Source: UBA11889 sp046582115 (GTDB lineage: Bacteria > Pseudomonadota > Gammaproteobacteria > Pseudomonadales > Azotimanducaceae). From it: 52,561 nucleotides of DNA. The notes below the pieces were generated by a model. It was not told where the DNA came from. It made no database searches and worked only from the letters and a program-made list of their open reading frames with translations. The position numbers were made by a program, and so were the translations under genes. Location of the stretch: contig JAYGFA010000010.1 of assembly GCA_046582115.1 (NCBI GenBank), positions 1-52,561 on the forward strand, given 5' to 3'. Shown in pieces: positions 25,771 through 34,980 of this stretch (within the stretch, counting starts at the first letter, position 1; each line of letters begins with the position of its first letter).

Positions 25771-26520
25771 ATGCTCAGTGCAAGTCAGGTCGAACACTAC
25801 CGAGAGCAAGGATACGTGATTCCGGACTTCCGCTTGCCCGATGAAACGGTGCGCGCCATCCGGGCCCAACACGAGCGCCTTCTAGGCGTTCATCCAGAGT
25901 TTGTCGATTACTGTCCAGCGTTGCTCATTCACGATACCGGCTTTCTTAACTACGCCCGTAATAATGAGATTCTGGATATGGTCGAACAGCTGATCGGTCC
26001 TGACATTGCGTTGTGGAATCAAAGTTTTTTTGCCAAGCCGGCGCAAGTGGGATCGCGCACTCCGTGGCACCAGGATGGTGAATATTGGCCGATGAGGCCC
26101 CTCGCGACTTGTTCTGTTTGGATAGCGATTGATGATGTAACCAGTGAAAATGGCTGTCTCAGATTCTTGCCAGGCACCCACCGGTCGCGAGACCTGGCTC
26201 AACACCACTTCAATGAGTCGGATGGCTTGTCATTGCCGCTAGAAATTGATGCGTCCGCTGTTGATGAATCGTTGGCTGTTGATGTACAGCTGCAAGCCGG
26301 TCAGATGTCATTGCACGATGTATTTTTAACGCACGGATCCGAACCCAATCAATCACCCAATCCGCGACGAGCTATGACGCTCCGTTTTATGCCAACGACA
26401 TCGGTCTATCGGCGCGATATCGGAAGGTCATATGATGAGTCGGCCGAAGATTTGCGCACGCTCTATCTCATGCGCGGTAAAGATGTGAGCAGGAAAAATG
26501 ATTTTCGCGTGCGTTGGTGA
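25771..26520 (+). CDS. Phytanoyl-CoA dioxygenase (PhyH) family Fe(II)/2-oxoglutarate oxygenase
   Basis: A 249-residue enzyme from ATG 25771, preceded by GGAGAAGAG. The 2-His-1-carboxylate iron triad is readable: WHQDGEYWP gives His100 and Asp102, and HGSEPN gives His188, with Arg200 as the likely 2-oxoglutarate anchor. GCLRFLPGTHR is a family block. These enzymes hydroxylate diverse substrates such as phytanoyl-CoA, ectoine and small acids; the substrate here is unknown. It is divergent from the GMC gene and convergent with hyi. Confidence 0.9.
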   Translation: MLSASQVEHYREQGYVIPDFRLPDETVRAIRAQHERLLGVHPEFVDYCPALLIHDTGFLNYARNNEILDMVEQLIGPDIALWNQSFFAKPAQVGSRTPWHQDGEYWPMRPLATCSVWIAIDDVTSENGCLRFLPGTHRSRDLAQHHFNESDGLSLPLEIDASAVDESLAVDVQLQAGQMSLHDVFLTHGSEPNQSPNPRRAMTLRFMPTTSVYRRDIGRSYDESAEDLRTLYLMRGKDVSRKNDFRVRW

Positions 26521-26548
26521 GGGCTTAAAAAGAAGGTGCTAAGCATTC

Positions 26549-27343
26549 TTACGATGACTTGGAGCTGATACCCCAAGGAGCCGCCCAGCTAAGACCTTCA
26601 ATGGTTGTTGTGCGGGCACGGTATTCGCAACCAACCCACCCGGAATACCCCATATCGTCTAGCACGCCAAGGAGGTGTGGAACGTTCACCTCCCCGTATT
26701 GCGGTTCGTTTCGGCCGGGGACGCTCGAAAATTGGATGTGCCCGAGTACGGACCAATGGCGCGAGAGACCCGCGGCTAAATCACCCTCCATGATTTGAAG
26801 ATGGTAGAAGTCGAATTGGAGCAGAACATTCGGTGCGGCTACGGCGTCGATGATGCGTCGCGCGTGGGTGCTGTCGCTATGTAGGTAGCCGGGCACATCG
26901 CGACTGTTCAATGGCTCGATCAATAGCGTAATCCCGAGGTTTGCTGCAACCGGCGCGGTTGCCCGGAGATTCTCGATAAACACGTCTTCGCATTGGCGTA
27001 CCGTCGAGTGCTCGGGTACCACGCCCGCCATCACGTGTATGAGACCCGCGCCCAACTCGGACGCATATTCCAAAGACTCGGAAACAATGGCCTTGAATTC
27101 GTTCTCCCGGCCCGGCAGGGCAGCGACCCCACGCTCGCCAGCCTCGGCGTTACCCATCTGCGTATTGATGAGGATGAGTTCAAGCTCGTTATCTGTAAGG
27201 AGTGTCTTGAGTTCGTCAATACGGTGCGCATAAGGCTGGAGGTATTCAACCGCGTCAAAGCCGACATGCCGAGCTGCGGCAAAGCGCTCTTTGGGCGATA
27301 GTTCGGTAAACATCGTAGTGAGATTTGCGGCGAGTCGTGGCAT
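26549..27343 (-). CDS. hyi: Hydroxypyruvate isomerase-like TIM-barrel protein
   Basis: A 264-residue xylose-isomerase-like barrel. N-terminal block RLAANLTTMFTELSPKERF is typical of Hyi. The metal ligands are Glu143 (LLIEPLN), Asp178 (LQFDFYH) and Glu240 (GCEYR). The FDFYHLQIMEGDL and HIQFSSVPGRNEP segments match the family, which interconverts hydroxypyruvate and tartronate semialdehyde. No glyoxylate carboligase or tartronate reductase is nearby, although the aldo/keto reductase and the ThDP enzyme belong to broad families that can supply such steps. It ends 28 bases from the PhyH stop. Confidence 0.88.
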   Translation of the reverse strand: MPRLAANLTTMFTELSPKERFAAARHVGFDAVEYLQPYAHRIDELKTLLTDNELELILINTQMGNAEAGERGVAALPGRENEFKAIVSESLEYASELGAGLIHVMAGVVPEHSTVRQCEDVFIENLRATAPVAANLGITLLIEPLNSRDVPGYLHSDSTHARRIIDAVAAPNVLLQFDFYHLQIMEGDLAAGLSRHWSVLGHIQFSSVPGRNEPQYGEVNVPHLLGVLDDMGYSGWVGCEYRARTTTIEGLSWAAPWGISSKSS

Positions 27344-27479
27344 GAGATGCTTAAGGGTGAGCAGGTTTTCTCGTGATGTATACGTGGTTCACGAGCAACA
27401 AACTAGCTGACTTTGTGACTAAACGCTCACATGGTCGACAGTTGTGTAATTGGTCTTCCGTGATTACCCGACGTCGGCA

Positions 27480-28511
27480 TCATGAGTAGCCGATCGAAAG
27501 CAGGTTGTCGACGGGTCGGTAGAGCTCTTCGAGATAACTCAGGTCATCCGGATCGATTTGAATTCGTGTGGCTTCGACAAGTTGATCGAGTTGCTCGATT
27601 CGGGAAACACCGACAATAGGCGCGTACACCTCGGGTTTATTGAGCAACCAAGCCAACGCGATTTGCGCAGGGGTGTGGCCGAGCTTTTCCGCGATTTCCG
27701 CATTCCGTGCAGCGATCGAAAAATCCATCTCGCCACGGTACAAGCTTTCTGTGCGCGAGCGATCGCGACCCTGAGAACGTGCGGTACTGCCTTGATCGAA
27801 TCCACCCTGATAAGAACCCGCAAGTATGCCGCGAGCGAGTGGGGACCAGGGTGACAGTGCAACGCCAGTAGCGGCACAGTATGGATTCATTTCACGCTCT
27901 TCCTCGCGATAAATCAGGTTGTAATGATTCTGCATGGATATGAATGGCGTCCAGCGATGCGCTGCCGCCGTCATCTGCAATTCGACAAATTGCCAGGCAA
28001 ACATCGAAGAACCGCCGAGATATAAAACTTTGCCTGCTTTAACAACGTCGTGCAGCGCTTCCATGGTTTCTTCAATGGGAACCTTTGCCTGCCCGGGGAC
28101 GCCGTGGGGATGTCGGTGGATAACCAGGTGGTCAATATAATCGAGGCCGAGTCGCGCTAAACATGCATCCACGCCTTCAAGTACGTGTTTCCTGGAAAGG
28201 CCGCCCTGATTGGCTCCGGGCCCCATGGGCATGGCTATTTTAGTGGCGATGACAAATTGTTCTCGAGGGAGGAGCTCCCTTAATAGTGCCCCAACCACTT
28301 CTTCACAAGCGCCTCTGCCATAAGTATCGGCACAATCGAAATAAAAGAGGCCGTGGTCGATCGCTGCCTTAAAAATTGGTCGAGCCTCGTCAATGCCCAA
28401 CGTCCAATCGCCCTGATGACCTTGTCCGGGTGTCCCATAATTCATGGTACCGAGACAAAGTTCGGAGACCCGTAAGCCGCTGTTTTTTCCGAGTTGTATG
28501 GCTTCAAGCAT
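27480..28511 (-). CDS. Aldo/keto reductase
   Basis: A 343-residue AKR TIM-barrel, NAD(P)H-dependent. ATG 28511 is taken as the start, giving the normal length and an AAGGAAC site; a longer frame to 28754 runs into the neighbouring coding region. Catalytic residues are visible as Asp and Tyr in YFDCADTYGRG and a Lys at about residue 85 (TKIA). The C-terminal cofactor region includes IVGVSRIEQLD. It resembles YajO/YhdN-type reductases acting on aldehydes. It is divergent from the CoA-transferase pair. Confidence 0.9.
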   Translation of the reverse strand: MLEAIQLGKNSGLRVSELCLGTMNYGTPGQGHQGDWTLGIDEARPIFKAAIDHGLFYFDCADTYGRGACEEVVGALLRELLPREQFVIATKIAMPMGPGANQGGLSRKHVLEGVDACLARLGLDYIDHLVIHRHPHGVPGQAKVPIEETMEALHDVVKAGKVLYLGGSSMFAWQFVELQMTAAAHRWTPFISMQNHYNLIYREEEREMNPYCAATGVALSPWSPLARGILAGSYQGGFDQGSTARSQGRDRSRTESLYRGEMDFSIAARNAEIAEKLGHTPAQIALAWLLNKPEVYAPIVGVSRIEQLDQLVEATRIQIDPDDLSYLEELYRPVDNLLSIGYS

Positions 28512-28582
28512 GATGTTAGTTCCTTGAGGGGCTTTGCTGTACGCCGGAAATAGTATCGAATGGAAGGGGTGGAGGTTAACTA

Positions 28583-29761
28583 ATGAAACGAGAAGTTGGC
28601 GCGCTTTCGAAAGTTCGCATTGTTGACTTAACGGATGAGCGCGCAATTTACGGCGCAAAATTACTCGCGGATCTAGGGGCAGACGTCGTTCGACCAGAAC
28701 CACTGGAGGGGGATCAACTTCGACGGCGGGGACCGTTTTACAACGATGATCCAAACGTAGATTCGTTGTGGCACGCCTTTTTTGCTTCCAACCGACGTTT
28801 GGTTTCGTTGGATCTTGAAAACCAAACGGGTCTGGATCAATTGACCGGTTTAGTTAGGCATGCCCAAATCGTCTTGGTGTCCGAAGGCGCTTTTGGTGTG
28901 GCTGAAGCGAACCTGGATGCTGCTTTGCACACGAATCCTGCGTTGGTGTTGGTAGAGTGTACTTCCTTCGGTAGAGACGGGCCGTGGAAAGACTACCTGG
29001 CGCCCGACCTGGTGGCTGGCGCGTTGGGTGGCTCGGTGTCAACGACCGGCGATGTGGACACACCTCCACTCAAAGCATTTGGTGACCTGAACTTTGTTGT
29101 ATCCGGGTGCTATGTGGCGATCGCAGCATTAAGCGCGCTCTACCATGCGATGGAGACAGGCCAGGGGCAACGCGTACATGTGCCAGTGCACCAATGCATT
29201 GCTTCGTGCTTGGAACACGTGTTCATGTGGTACTGGTATTCGGAATTGCTGGGGCCGGCTCGAGGGCGGGCTCTTGAGCGCCGCGGTAGCCTTCATTGGT
29301 CGAATATGTACGTCGTTATGCAGGCTGTTGGCGGCACGATCATGGTCACGCCGACCCCCAATATCGATGCGCAGCTCGCATGGCTCATCGAGGCGGGTGA
29401 ATTCGAGGACTTGATCGATCCAGAGTATCAAGATCCGGCCAATCAATCGCTTTTCATGGCTCGACTTATGGAGGTGCTGCATTCTTTTGTCGGATCGAAA
29501 GATGTTGAGGCATTGTTTCTGGAGGCTCAATCAAGACATGCACCGTATGGTTGGGTATGTCCAATAGAGAAGGTGGGTGAAAACCCGCAACTGGATGCGC
29601 GCAATTGGTGGGAGTCCTATTCACTCGGTGGGAACGTCGTGAAAGGCCCAGGCACACCTTATCGATTCAGCGAGACGCCTTGGCAAATGAAGCCATACGC
29701 GGATGCGGATGTCGATGCAGAACACGTGCTGCAGGACCTCGGTTGGGACGGTGACCGATGA
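28583..29761 (+). CDS. Class III (CaiB/BaiF) CoA-transferase, first of a pair
   Basis: A 392-residue family III CoA-transferase. The N-terminal Rossmann-like part has VRIVDLTDERAIYGAKLLADLGADVV. The candidate catalytic aspartate is Asp168 in FGDLNFVVSG, at the position where family III enzymes form the aspartyl-CoA intermediate. ETGQGQRV is a conserved block. GGAGG precedes ATG 28583. The stop overlaps the start of the second transferase by four bases (ATGA). Two distinct subunits encoded in tandem suggest a heteromer; such enzymes move CoA between organic acids. Confidence 0.9.
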   Translation: MKREVGALSKVRIVDLTDERAIYGAKLLADLGADVVRPEPLEGDQLRRRGPFYNDDPNVDSLWHAFFASNRRLVSLDLENQTGLDQLTGLVRHAQIVLVSEGAFGVAEANLDAALHTNPALVLVECTSFGRDGPWKDYLAPDLVAGALGGSVSTTGDVDTPPLKAFGDLNFVVSGCYVAIAALSALYHAMETGQGQRVHVPVHQCIASCLEHVFMWYWYSELLGPARGRALERRGSLHWSNMYVVMQAVGGTIMVTPTPNIDAQLAWLIEAGEFEDLIDPEYQDPANQSLFMARLMEVLHSFVGSKDVEALFLEAQSRHAPYGWVCPIEKVGENPQLDARNWWESYSLGGNVVKGPGTPYRFSETPWQMKPYADADVDAEHVLQDLGWDGDR

Positions 29762-30969
29762 GACCGCTCGAAGGGATTAAGGTTCTTGATTTCACACACG
29801 TCCTTGCGGGGCCGTTCGCGACGCGCCTACTTGGCGATATGGGAGCGGATATCGTCAAGATCAACTCAGTTGTCCGGGCGACGGCCATAAATGCAACGAA
29901 TAATCCCTACTACATGATGTGGAACCGCAACAAACGTGCCCTCGCACTGGATATGTCGCGCGATGAGGCACAACACATTTGCAAAGATCTTTGTACAAAA
30001 GCCGACGTGGTGATTGATAACTTTTCCGTCGGAATACTGGACCGTTGGGGGGTAGGCTACGAATCGGTTTCTGCGGCGAATCCAGGCGTTATTTACGTGC
30101 AGATGTCAGGTATGGGTCAGGGGGGACCTTGGTCGGAATTTGTCACCTATGCACCCACCATCCATGCACTGAGCGGGTTGACCCACTTAACCGGCGTTGG
30201 CGGTCGAGAAGACATCGGCATTGGCTTTTCTTACAACGATCATGCGGTGGGACTACATGGGGCTGTCGCCATACTTGCTGCTGTTCAAGCACGTCGATCG
30301 ACCGGTAAAGGACAGAGTGTGGATATTTCGCAATTTGAAGTTGGCGTGAATTTATTAGGTCCGGCACTGCTCGACCTGTTTATCAATGGCAGAGCTGCAC
30401 GACCGGCTGGGAATCGTCTTCCGTATGACGAAGCGGCGCCGCATAACTGTTATCCATGTGCGGGAGCGGCGTCTGACGATATAGCCGATGAGCGCTGGGT
30501 TGCCATAGCCTGTCTGTCTGATGATCAGTGGGAACAACTCCGGCGAGTTATGGATGAACCAGAGTGGTCGAATAATCCGGTGTATGAAACTGCGACTGGA
30601 CGAGTGGCAGCGATCGATGAGCTCGATCGGCAGATCGGGCTATGGACGATGCAACTGGACGCTGTCGATGTAATGGCTCGGTGTCAAGCCGCCGGGGTTC
30701 CTGCGGGCGTCGTGCAGAGTTCCATCGACCTAGCGGAAAACGATCCGCAAATTGCAGCGTCAAATTTTTTGATGACATTTGAAGAGCCTAATCCTGTAAT
30801 TGGTACGACGTATGGGGACCGTTTACCGATCACCTTCGATGCGACTCCGTGCGACACGTACACAAGGGTTCGAGATGTCGGAGAAGACAACGCGTCCGTG
30901 CTTTCGGATTGGCTTGGCATGGAAAACGAAGAAGTCGTTCGTGGTGAGGAAGACGGATACCTCAGATGA
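29758..30969 (+). CDS. Class III (CaiB/BaiF) CoA-transferase, second of a pair
   Basis: A 403-residue family III transferase, more canonical than its partner: PLEGIKVLDFTHVLAGPFATRLLGDMGADIVKI and RNKRALALDM are present. The candidate catalytic aspartate is Asp161 in FSYNDHAVGL, and TGKGQSV is conserved. Its start is inside the stop of the upstream transferase, so translation is coupled. The two are homologous but strongly diverged, consistent with non-equivalent subunits or with an old duplication. The substrate cannot be inferred. Confidence 0.92.
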   Translation: MRPLEGIKVLDFTHVLAGPFATRLLGDMGADIVKINSVVRATAINATNNPYYMMWNRNKRALALDMSRDEAQHICKDLCTKADVVIDNFSVGILDRWGVGYESVSAANPGVIYVQMSGMGQGGPWSEFVTYAPTIHALSGLTHLTGVGGREDIGIGFSYNDHAVGLHGAVAILAAVQARRSTGKGQSVDISQFEVGVNLLGPALLDLFINGRAARPAGNRLPYDEAAPHNCYPCAGAASDDIADERWVAIACLSDDQWEQLRRVMDEPEWSNNPVYETATGRVAAIDELDRQIGLWTMQLDAVDVMARCQAAGVPAGVVQSSIDLAENDPQIAASNFLMTFEEPNPVIGTTYGDRLPITFDATPCDTYTRVRDVGEDNASVLSDWLGMENEEVVRGEEDGYLR

Positions 30970-31017
30970 ACGGTAAGGTACGGGTTCCTCTTTGACGACG
31001 AGCGCAGCACATTTGTC

Positions 31018-31662
31018 ATGATTTTGCTTCTCACCGATGGGCGCTACGTTCTATTTGGTTGTCTTTTGGCAGCCCTTATCGCGTCGTTAACTATTCACGA
31101 ATTCGGACACGCGTTCGTAGCTAAAGCGTTTGGCGACGATACCGCTGAGCGTGCGGGTCGTTTATCGTTGAATCCGTTGGTTCATTTGGATCCCGCGGGT
31201 CTTGCGATGGTAATTTTTGTGGGGTTTGGGTACGCCAAACCCGTGCCTACCAATCCTCACAATTTCAGCCGGCCGAGTGCGGATTTATGGATATCGGCCG
31301 CGGGGCCGTTCATGAATTTGATGCTTGCCTTCGTCACTCGGAATGTTTTTCTCGCCCTTGCTAACGCGGGCGTCGGATTTGTTCAAACAGAAGCGGTGAT
31401 TTTGTTCGTCGATCTACTCGTTAGGGTCAATTTGCTGCTTATGGTATTCAATCTCCTCCCCATTGCGCCCCTGGATGGCCACTACATTCTGCCCTACTTG
31501 TTACCGCCGTCTATCCGTCCGCGGGTAAGGTATCTCAATCAACGATTCGGTCCGCTTCTACTTCTGTCACTCATTGTCCTCAGCTTCTTGGGCTTCCCGA
31601 TTCTGGATGGGTTACTGTCGTTCGCCGAATCGATGGATCCTTGGATTACTTTGGGTGGATAG
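31018..31662 (+). CDS. Site-2 protease family (M50) membrane metalloprotease
   Basis: A 214-residue integral membrane protein. The zinc motif HEFGH is at residues 27-31, inside the first long hydrophobic segment. A second metal-ligand motif, NLLPIAPLDGH, lies near residue 140. About four to five membrane segments are expected. This is the compact rhomboid-like M50 type without PDZ, related to SpoIVFB/YwhC-like proteins. The partner substrate is unknown. The ribosome site is weak. It follows the CoA-transferase pair by 48 bases but is probably independent. Confidence 0.87.
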   Translation: MILLLTDGRYVLFGCLLAALIASLTIHEFGHAFVAKAFGDDTAERAGRLSLNPLVHLDPAGLAMVIFVGFGYAKPVPTNPHNFSRPSADLWISAAGPFMNLMLAFVTRNVFLALANAGVGFVQTEAVILFVDLLVRVNLLLMVFNLLPIAPLDGHYILPYLLPPSIRPRVRYLNQRFGPLLLLSLIVLSFLGFPILDGLLSFAESMDPWITLGG

Positions 31663-31686
31663 GTTTCCAAAAACTACCGGATCGCA

Positions 31687-32112
31687 TTAGCTTTTTGCTT
31701 CCACCACTTCAATGCTGACGCCGTCCGGAGCGCTGACGTAGCAGATCAGCGAGCTGGGCGAAAATTCCCATGGTTCCACCGTTAGCGTGGCGCCGCGTTG
31801 TTTTATCTCTTCACAAAATGCGGTGAGGTCACCATAGTACGAAAATCCAAAATGATCCGTTCCCCACACGTCATGGCTGGAGTAGCGATCAAAATGCTTC
31901 ATCGGGGTAGGAGAAGTGGGTTCCTCGCCCGGCCGCCGGCCACGGATCAGTAAAGTCATCCCGCCCATTTGGACGTTGATTTGCGGTGCGTCGCGTAATT
32001 CATATTCAGCGGCTATTTCTGCGTTGAATACGTCGACGTACCACGTCGCGGCCGCATGGGGATTCTCGCTAACGAGATGGATGTGATTGAAAGAAAGTCC
32101 TTGCGAAGACAT
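31687..32112 (-). CDS. VOC (glyoxalase/bleomycin-resistance) family protein
   Basis: A 141-residue vicinal oxygen chelate protein of two beta-alpha-beta-beta-beta units. Probable metal ligands are His10 (FNHIHLVSENP), a central His in TDHFGFSYY, and the Glu in SIEVVEAKS near the C-terminus. Similar proteins are glyoxalase I or extradiol-type dioxygenases, or bind small molecules. It lies 12 bases after the SGNH hydrolase gene, so cotranscribed. The function is not known. Confidence 0.85.
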   Translation of the reverse strand: MSSQGLSFNHIHLVSENPHAAATWYVDVFNAEIAAEYELRDAPQINVQMGGMTLLIRGRRPGEEPTSPTPMKHFDRYSSHDVWGTDHFGFSYYGDLTAFCEEIKQRGATLTVEPWEFSPSSLICYVSAPDGVSIEVVEAKS

Positions 32113-32124
32113 GAGCTCTCCTAA

Positions 32125-33315
32125 TTATCGGGGCGCCGAGGAGGCGAGCGAAGTTAATTTGAGTTGTGCAAATCGATGACCCATACGTATGTATCCTTTC
32201 GGATTTGGGTGCAGGTCATCGGGTAGGTCGGGGGCGTCAGCTTCACCAAACAGATCAAGTCCATTGAGGTAACCAAGGTTGTTATCGGCCCTCCGTTCCA
32301 CCGTGTCCTCGATGAGCTCCCGTACACGCGAAAGGGACATGCAACCAGCGCGTAGTTCAGAATGGCCGTCCAGGGTGACAAACTTTCCTTCCGCGTTCGG
32401 TACCATGGGGCCTGGATGATGTTCGGCGCTCGGACAAAAAATCGGTGATATAAGGACGGTGGGCGTTTTTGGCTTGCGCTCTCGAATCGTATCCAAGAAA
32501 CCGTGTAAGGCAGGAACAAAAACACGTTCTCTCATTGAATCCATGTTGATGATGTTGATGCCGACCTTGATGCTAATAATATCGGCGTCAGCATCTCGGA
32601 TAGTCCTCGCGACAAATTGATCGAGATGGCACTGTCCGCCAAAACCGAGATTTAGGAGGGTGACGCCCGCTTCGCGGGCGGCAACGGCCGGCCAGATGTA
32701 GGCTGGTTGTTCAGCCTCCATGCAGTGGCTGATCGAACTGCCGTAATGGATCCAACGTTTGCGTTCATCAGCCGCGGGCGACCGGATGTATTTGTCATCG
32801 TCCACGACGAGTTCTCGCAACTCAATAAAGGCATTATGGGGTAACCAGATTTCACAGGTTTTGTCGTGTTCGGGTAGATCACTGAACCAAACCGTATCGG
32901 AATCTCCGCGAGCGAGTTGGTAGCCACTGGGATCTTCAGGATTGATGACGATGGTATTGCCCGCGTTTGATCTCGCCGACCAAAGCTCACCTTCGCATTC
33001 GAGATTTAGGTTGATACTGCGGCGCTGTTCTGGCGATGACGCGATAGCGGAAGCCAGAAAATGCAAGCCCACGCGCGCCGCGTCCGTACTAAACCGGAGC
33101 CGTACACCCGACGGCATCCGTAGCATTGCGTCCATTGGCGTTGGTACTTGATCACGTGTCCATGCGGGCAAGCGCCGAGGAGCGATGCCCGTTTTTCGGT
33201 GATCGAAATCGAGCGCGCCGACAGCGACTACTGTGTTGCCGATCGCCTCCTTTACTTCAACGGCATTCACCGGCTCAGAGACTCGTCTTTGCCAGTAAGT
33301 TTGACAGCGCGTCAC
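32125..33315 (-). CDS. SGNH/GDSL-type hydrolase with N-terminal beta-sandwich domain
   Basis: A 396-residue two-domain protein. The first about 170 residues look like a carbohydrate-esterase-type beta-sandwich (SGNH_hydro_N). The second has SGNH blocks: WIHYGSSISHC with the catalytic Ser, GFGGQCHLD, GIN, and the terminal DDLHPNPKGY carrying the Asp and His. It therefore hydrolyses an ester, possibly an acetylated sugar; the location is probably cytoplasmic, as no signal peptide is seen. GTG 33315 is one start; GTG 33270 is an alternative. It forms a pair with the VOC gene. Confidence 0.86.
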   Translation of the reverse strand: MTRCQTYWQRRVSEPVNAVEVKEAIGNTVVAVGALDFDHRKTGIAPRRLPAWTRDQVPTPMDAMLRMPSGVRLRFSTDAARVGLHFLASAIASSPEQRRSINLNLECEGELWSARSNAGNTIVINPEDPSGYQLARGDSDTVWFSDLPEHDKTCEIWLPHNAFIELRELVVDDDKYIRSPAADERKRWIHYGSSISHCMEAEQPAYIWPAVAAREAGVTLLNLGFGGQCHLDQFVARTIRDADADIISIKVGINIINMDSMRERVFVPALHGFLDTIRERKPKTPTVLISPIFCPSAEHHPGPMVPNAEGKFVTLDGHSELRAGCMSLSRVRELIEDTVERRADNNLGYLNGLDLFGEADAPDLPDDLHPNPKGYIRMGHRFAQLKLTSLASSAPR

Positions 33316-33386
33316 GCATCAACGTCGAAATTTTCACGACTTCCCCTTTCGCCAAACCCCGGTTTAACGAGGAGTTTGGTCCCTTC

Positions 33387-34778
33387 CTACTGGATCGCGA
33401 TGATGACAGTACTTGAACCGCGTCGAATTTTTAGGACGACGGTTGCGCCCACGTTATCCAATACGTTGGCGAGGTCATTAACGCTGCCAATGTTTCGATT
33501 GTTTACTGTCTGAACGATATCGTTTTGGCGTAATCCGCTACGTGCTGCGCGACTGCCAGACTCGACCGTGGTTACAAGTACGCCGTCAACTTGCCCATGC
33601 TGCGGGTGTTCTGGCGGGATATTGGTGAATTCCGCGCCCTTCAGTTTTTCTATTTTTGTACCACCAGCCAACATGGTGGCCCCGGGCTCGCCGACTTTCG
33701 CATCGATGGATTTTTGCTCGCCGTCGCGGATGATCTTCAAGTCAACGTCGTCGCCGACACGTTTCATACCAATGCGGTTACGTAGATCCCCTGCGCTGTC
33801 GATTGGCGTACCGTCAACGGCGATGACGACGTCGCCAGCGTGGAGCCCAGCAGCTTCCGCTGCGGAGTCTTCGACGACCTGGTTGATAAGGGCTCCATTT
33901 TCCACATCTAGATCGAGTGCCTCTGCTAATGCAGGCGTGACGGTGGTAATCATGACCCCGAGAACGCCGCGTTTCACGCCGCCGAATTCGACGAGCTGAC
34001 TAACAATTCCCTTCGCAATTTTCGCCGGGATTGCAAAGCCGATGCCAACATTTCCACCGCTCGGAGCGATGATGGCGGTATTAATCCCAATTAAATTGCC
34101 ATTAAAGTCAATTAGCGCACCACCTGAGTTTCCTGGGTTGATCGACGCGTCCGTCTGGATGAAATCCTCATAATCGATATTGAGTCCGCTACGTCCCAGC
34201 GCACTCACGATGCCCAACGTGACCGTTTGTCCTAAGCCAAAGGGATTGCCGATAGCAACGACAAAATCTCCGACTTCAACCGAATCGGAATCGCCTAACG
34301 TAAGTTCGTTCAGGTTATCCGCGTCGACCTGCAGTAAAGCCACGTCCGTGCCTTTATCGCTTCCGATCAGTTCCGCTATGAAATCGCGACCGTCTGAGAG
34401 AGTCACCGTGATTTCGTTGGCATTATTGATGACATGGTGATTTGTCAGCACGTAGCCTTCTCCGGCATCGATGATGACGCCGGAGCCTACGCTTTGTCGT
34501 GGCCGGGAGGGGGTTTGTTCTGGCACGTTGAAAAAGCGCCGGAAGAAAGGATCGTTGTACAACGGATTGTTGCGACGGTTGGTGGATCCCTTAACGCTCA
34601 CGTTGACGACTGCGGGCGTGACTTTTTTTAGTAGGGGCGACAAGGTCGGTCGACCTTCGGTGGTCGGCAGTTGAGCAGGCCACTGAGCGAAAACGACCAT
34701 CGATATCATTGCCAGTAGCACGACGGACCACATACGCATGCCCTTACGGCCAATACGTTGACTTAATTGCGTCGGCAT
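33387..34778 (-). CDS. Do/DegQ-family periplasmic serine protease with two PDZ domains
   Basis: A 463-residue trypsin-fold protease. An N-terminal hydrophobic signal (residues 14-32) targets it to the periplasm. The catalytic triad is His115 (TNHHV), Asp145 (KGTDVALL) and Ser218 (GNSGG). Two PDZ domains occupy about residues 270-360 and 375-463. The architecture matches HtrA-type quality-control proteases DegP/DegQ/MucD, which degrade misfolded envelope proteins. AGGGAGA precedes ATG 34778. The 202-base upstream gap before the Rieske gene probably holds its promoter; I could not identify a sigma-E box. Confidence 0.94.
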   Translation of the reverse strand: MPTQLSQRIGRKGMRMWSVVLLAMISMVVFAQWPAQLPTTEGRPTLSPLLKKVTPAVVNVSVKGSTNRRNNPLYNDPFFRRFFNVPEQTPSRPRQSVGSGVIIDAGEGYVLTNHHVINNANEITVTLSDGRDFIAELIGSDKGTDVALLQVDADNLNELTLGDSDSVEVGDFVVAIGNPFGLGQTVTLGIVSALGRSGLNIDYEDFIQTDASINPGNSGGALIDFNGNLIGINTAIIAPSGGNVGIGFAIPAKIAKGIVSQLVEFGGVKRGVLGVMITTVTPALAEALDLDVENGALINQVVEDSAAEAAGLHAGDVVIAVDGTPIDSAGDLRNRIGMKRVGDDVDLKIIRDGEQKSIDAKVGEPGATMLAGGTKIEKLKGAEFTNIPPEHPQHGQVDGVLVTTVESGSRAARSGLRQNDIVQTVNNRNIGSVNDLANVLDNVGATVVLKIRRGSSTVIIAIQ

Positions 34779-34980
34779 CGTTGTCTCCCTATCCGGTACA
34801 TTAATACGGTTTGTATTCTGTTGGGTTGAAATTACCCTTATTACCTAATGCGACCACGCTTAATGCAGAAGGTTCATTGTTCTTTAAGCGCTTCGTCGTG
34901 CTGGATGAGCCAGACTCTCTAAACGTAGCGGGGTCTGGCGATTTCGGGTATTCCCGAGTGTGCCCCGTATGTAAGCTTTA

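Noticed and set aside
26530..26550. Hairpin AAGAA-gg-TGC-TAA-GCA-TTCTT between the convergent PhyH and hyi genes
   Set aside because: It could be a weak two-way terminator, but the stem is bulged, the loop short and there is no strong T run.
33270..33315. Alternative start for the SGNH hydrolase at GTG 33270
   Set aside because: Neither start has a convincing ribosome site; the longer frame was kept and the alternative noted in the entry.
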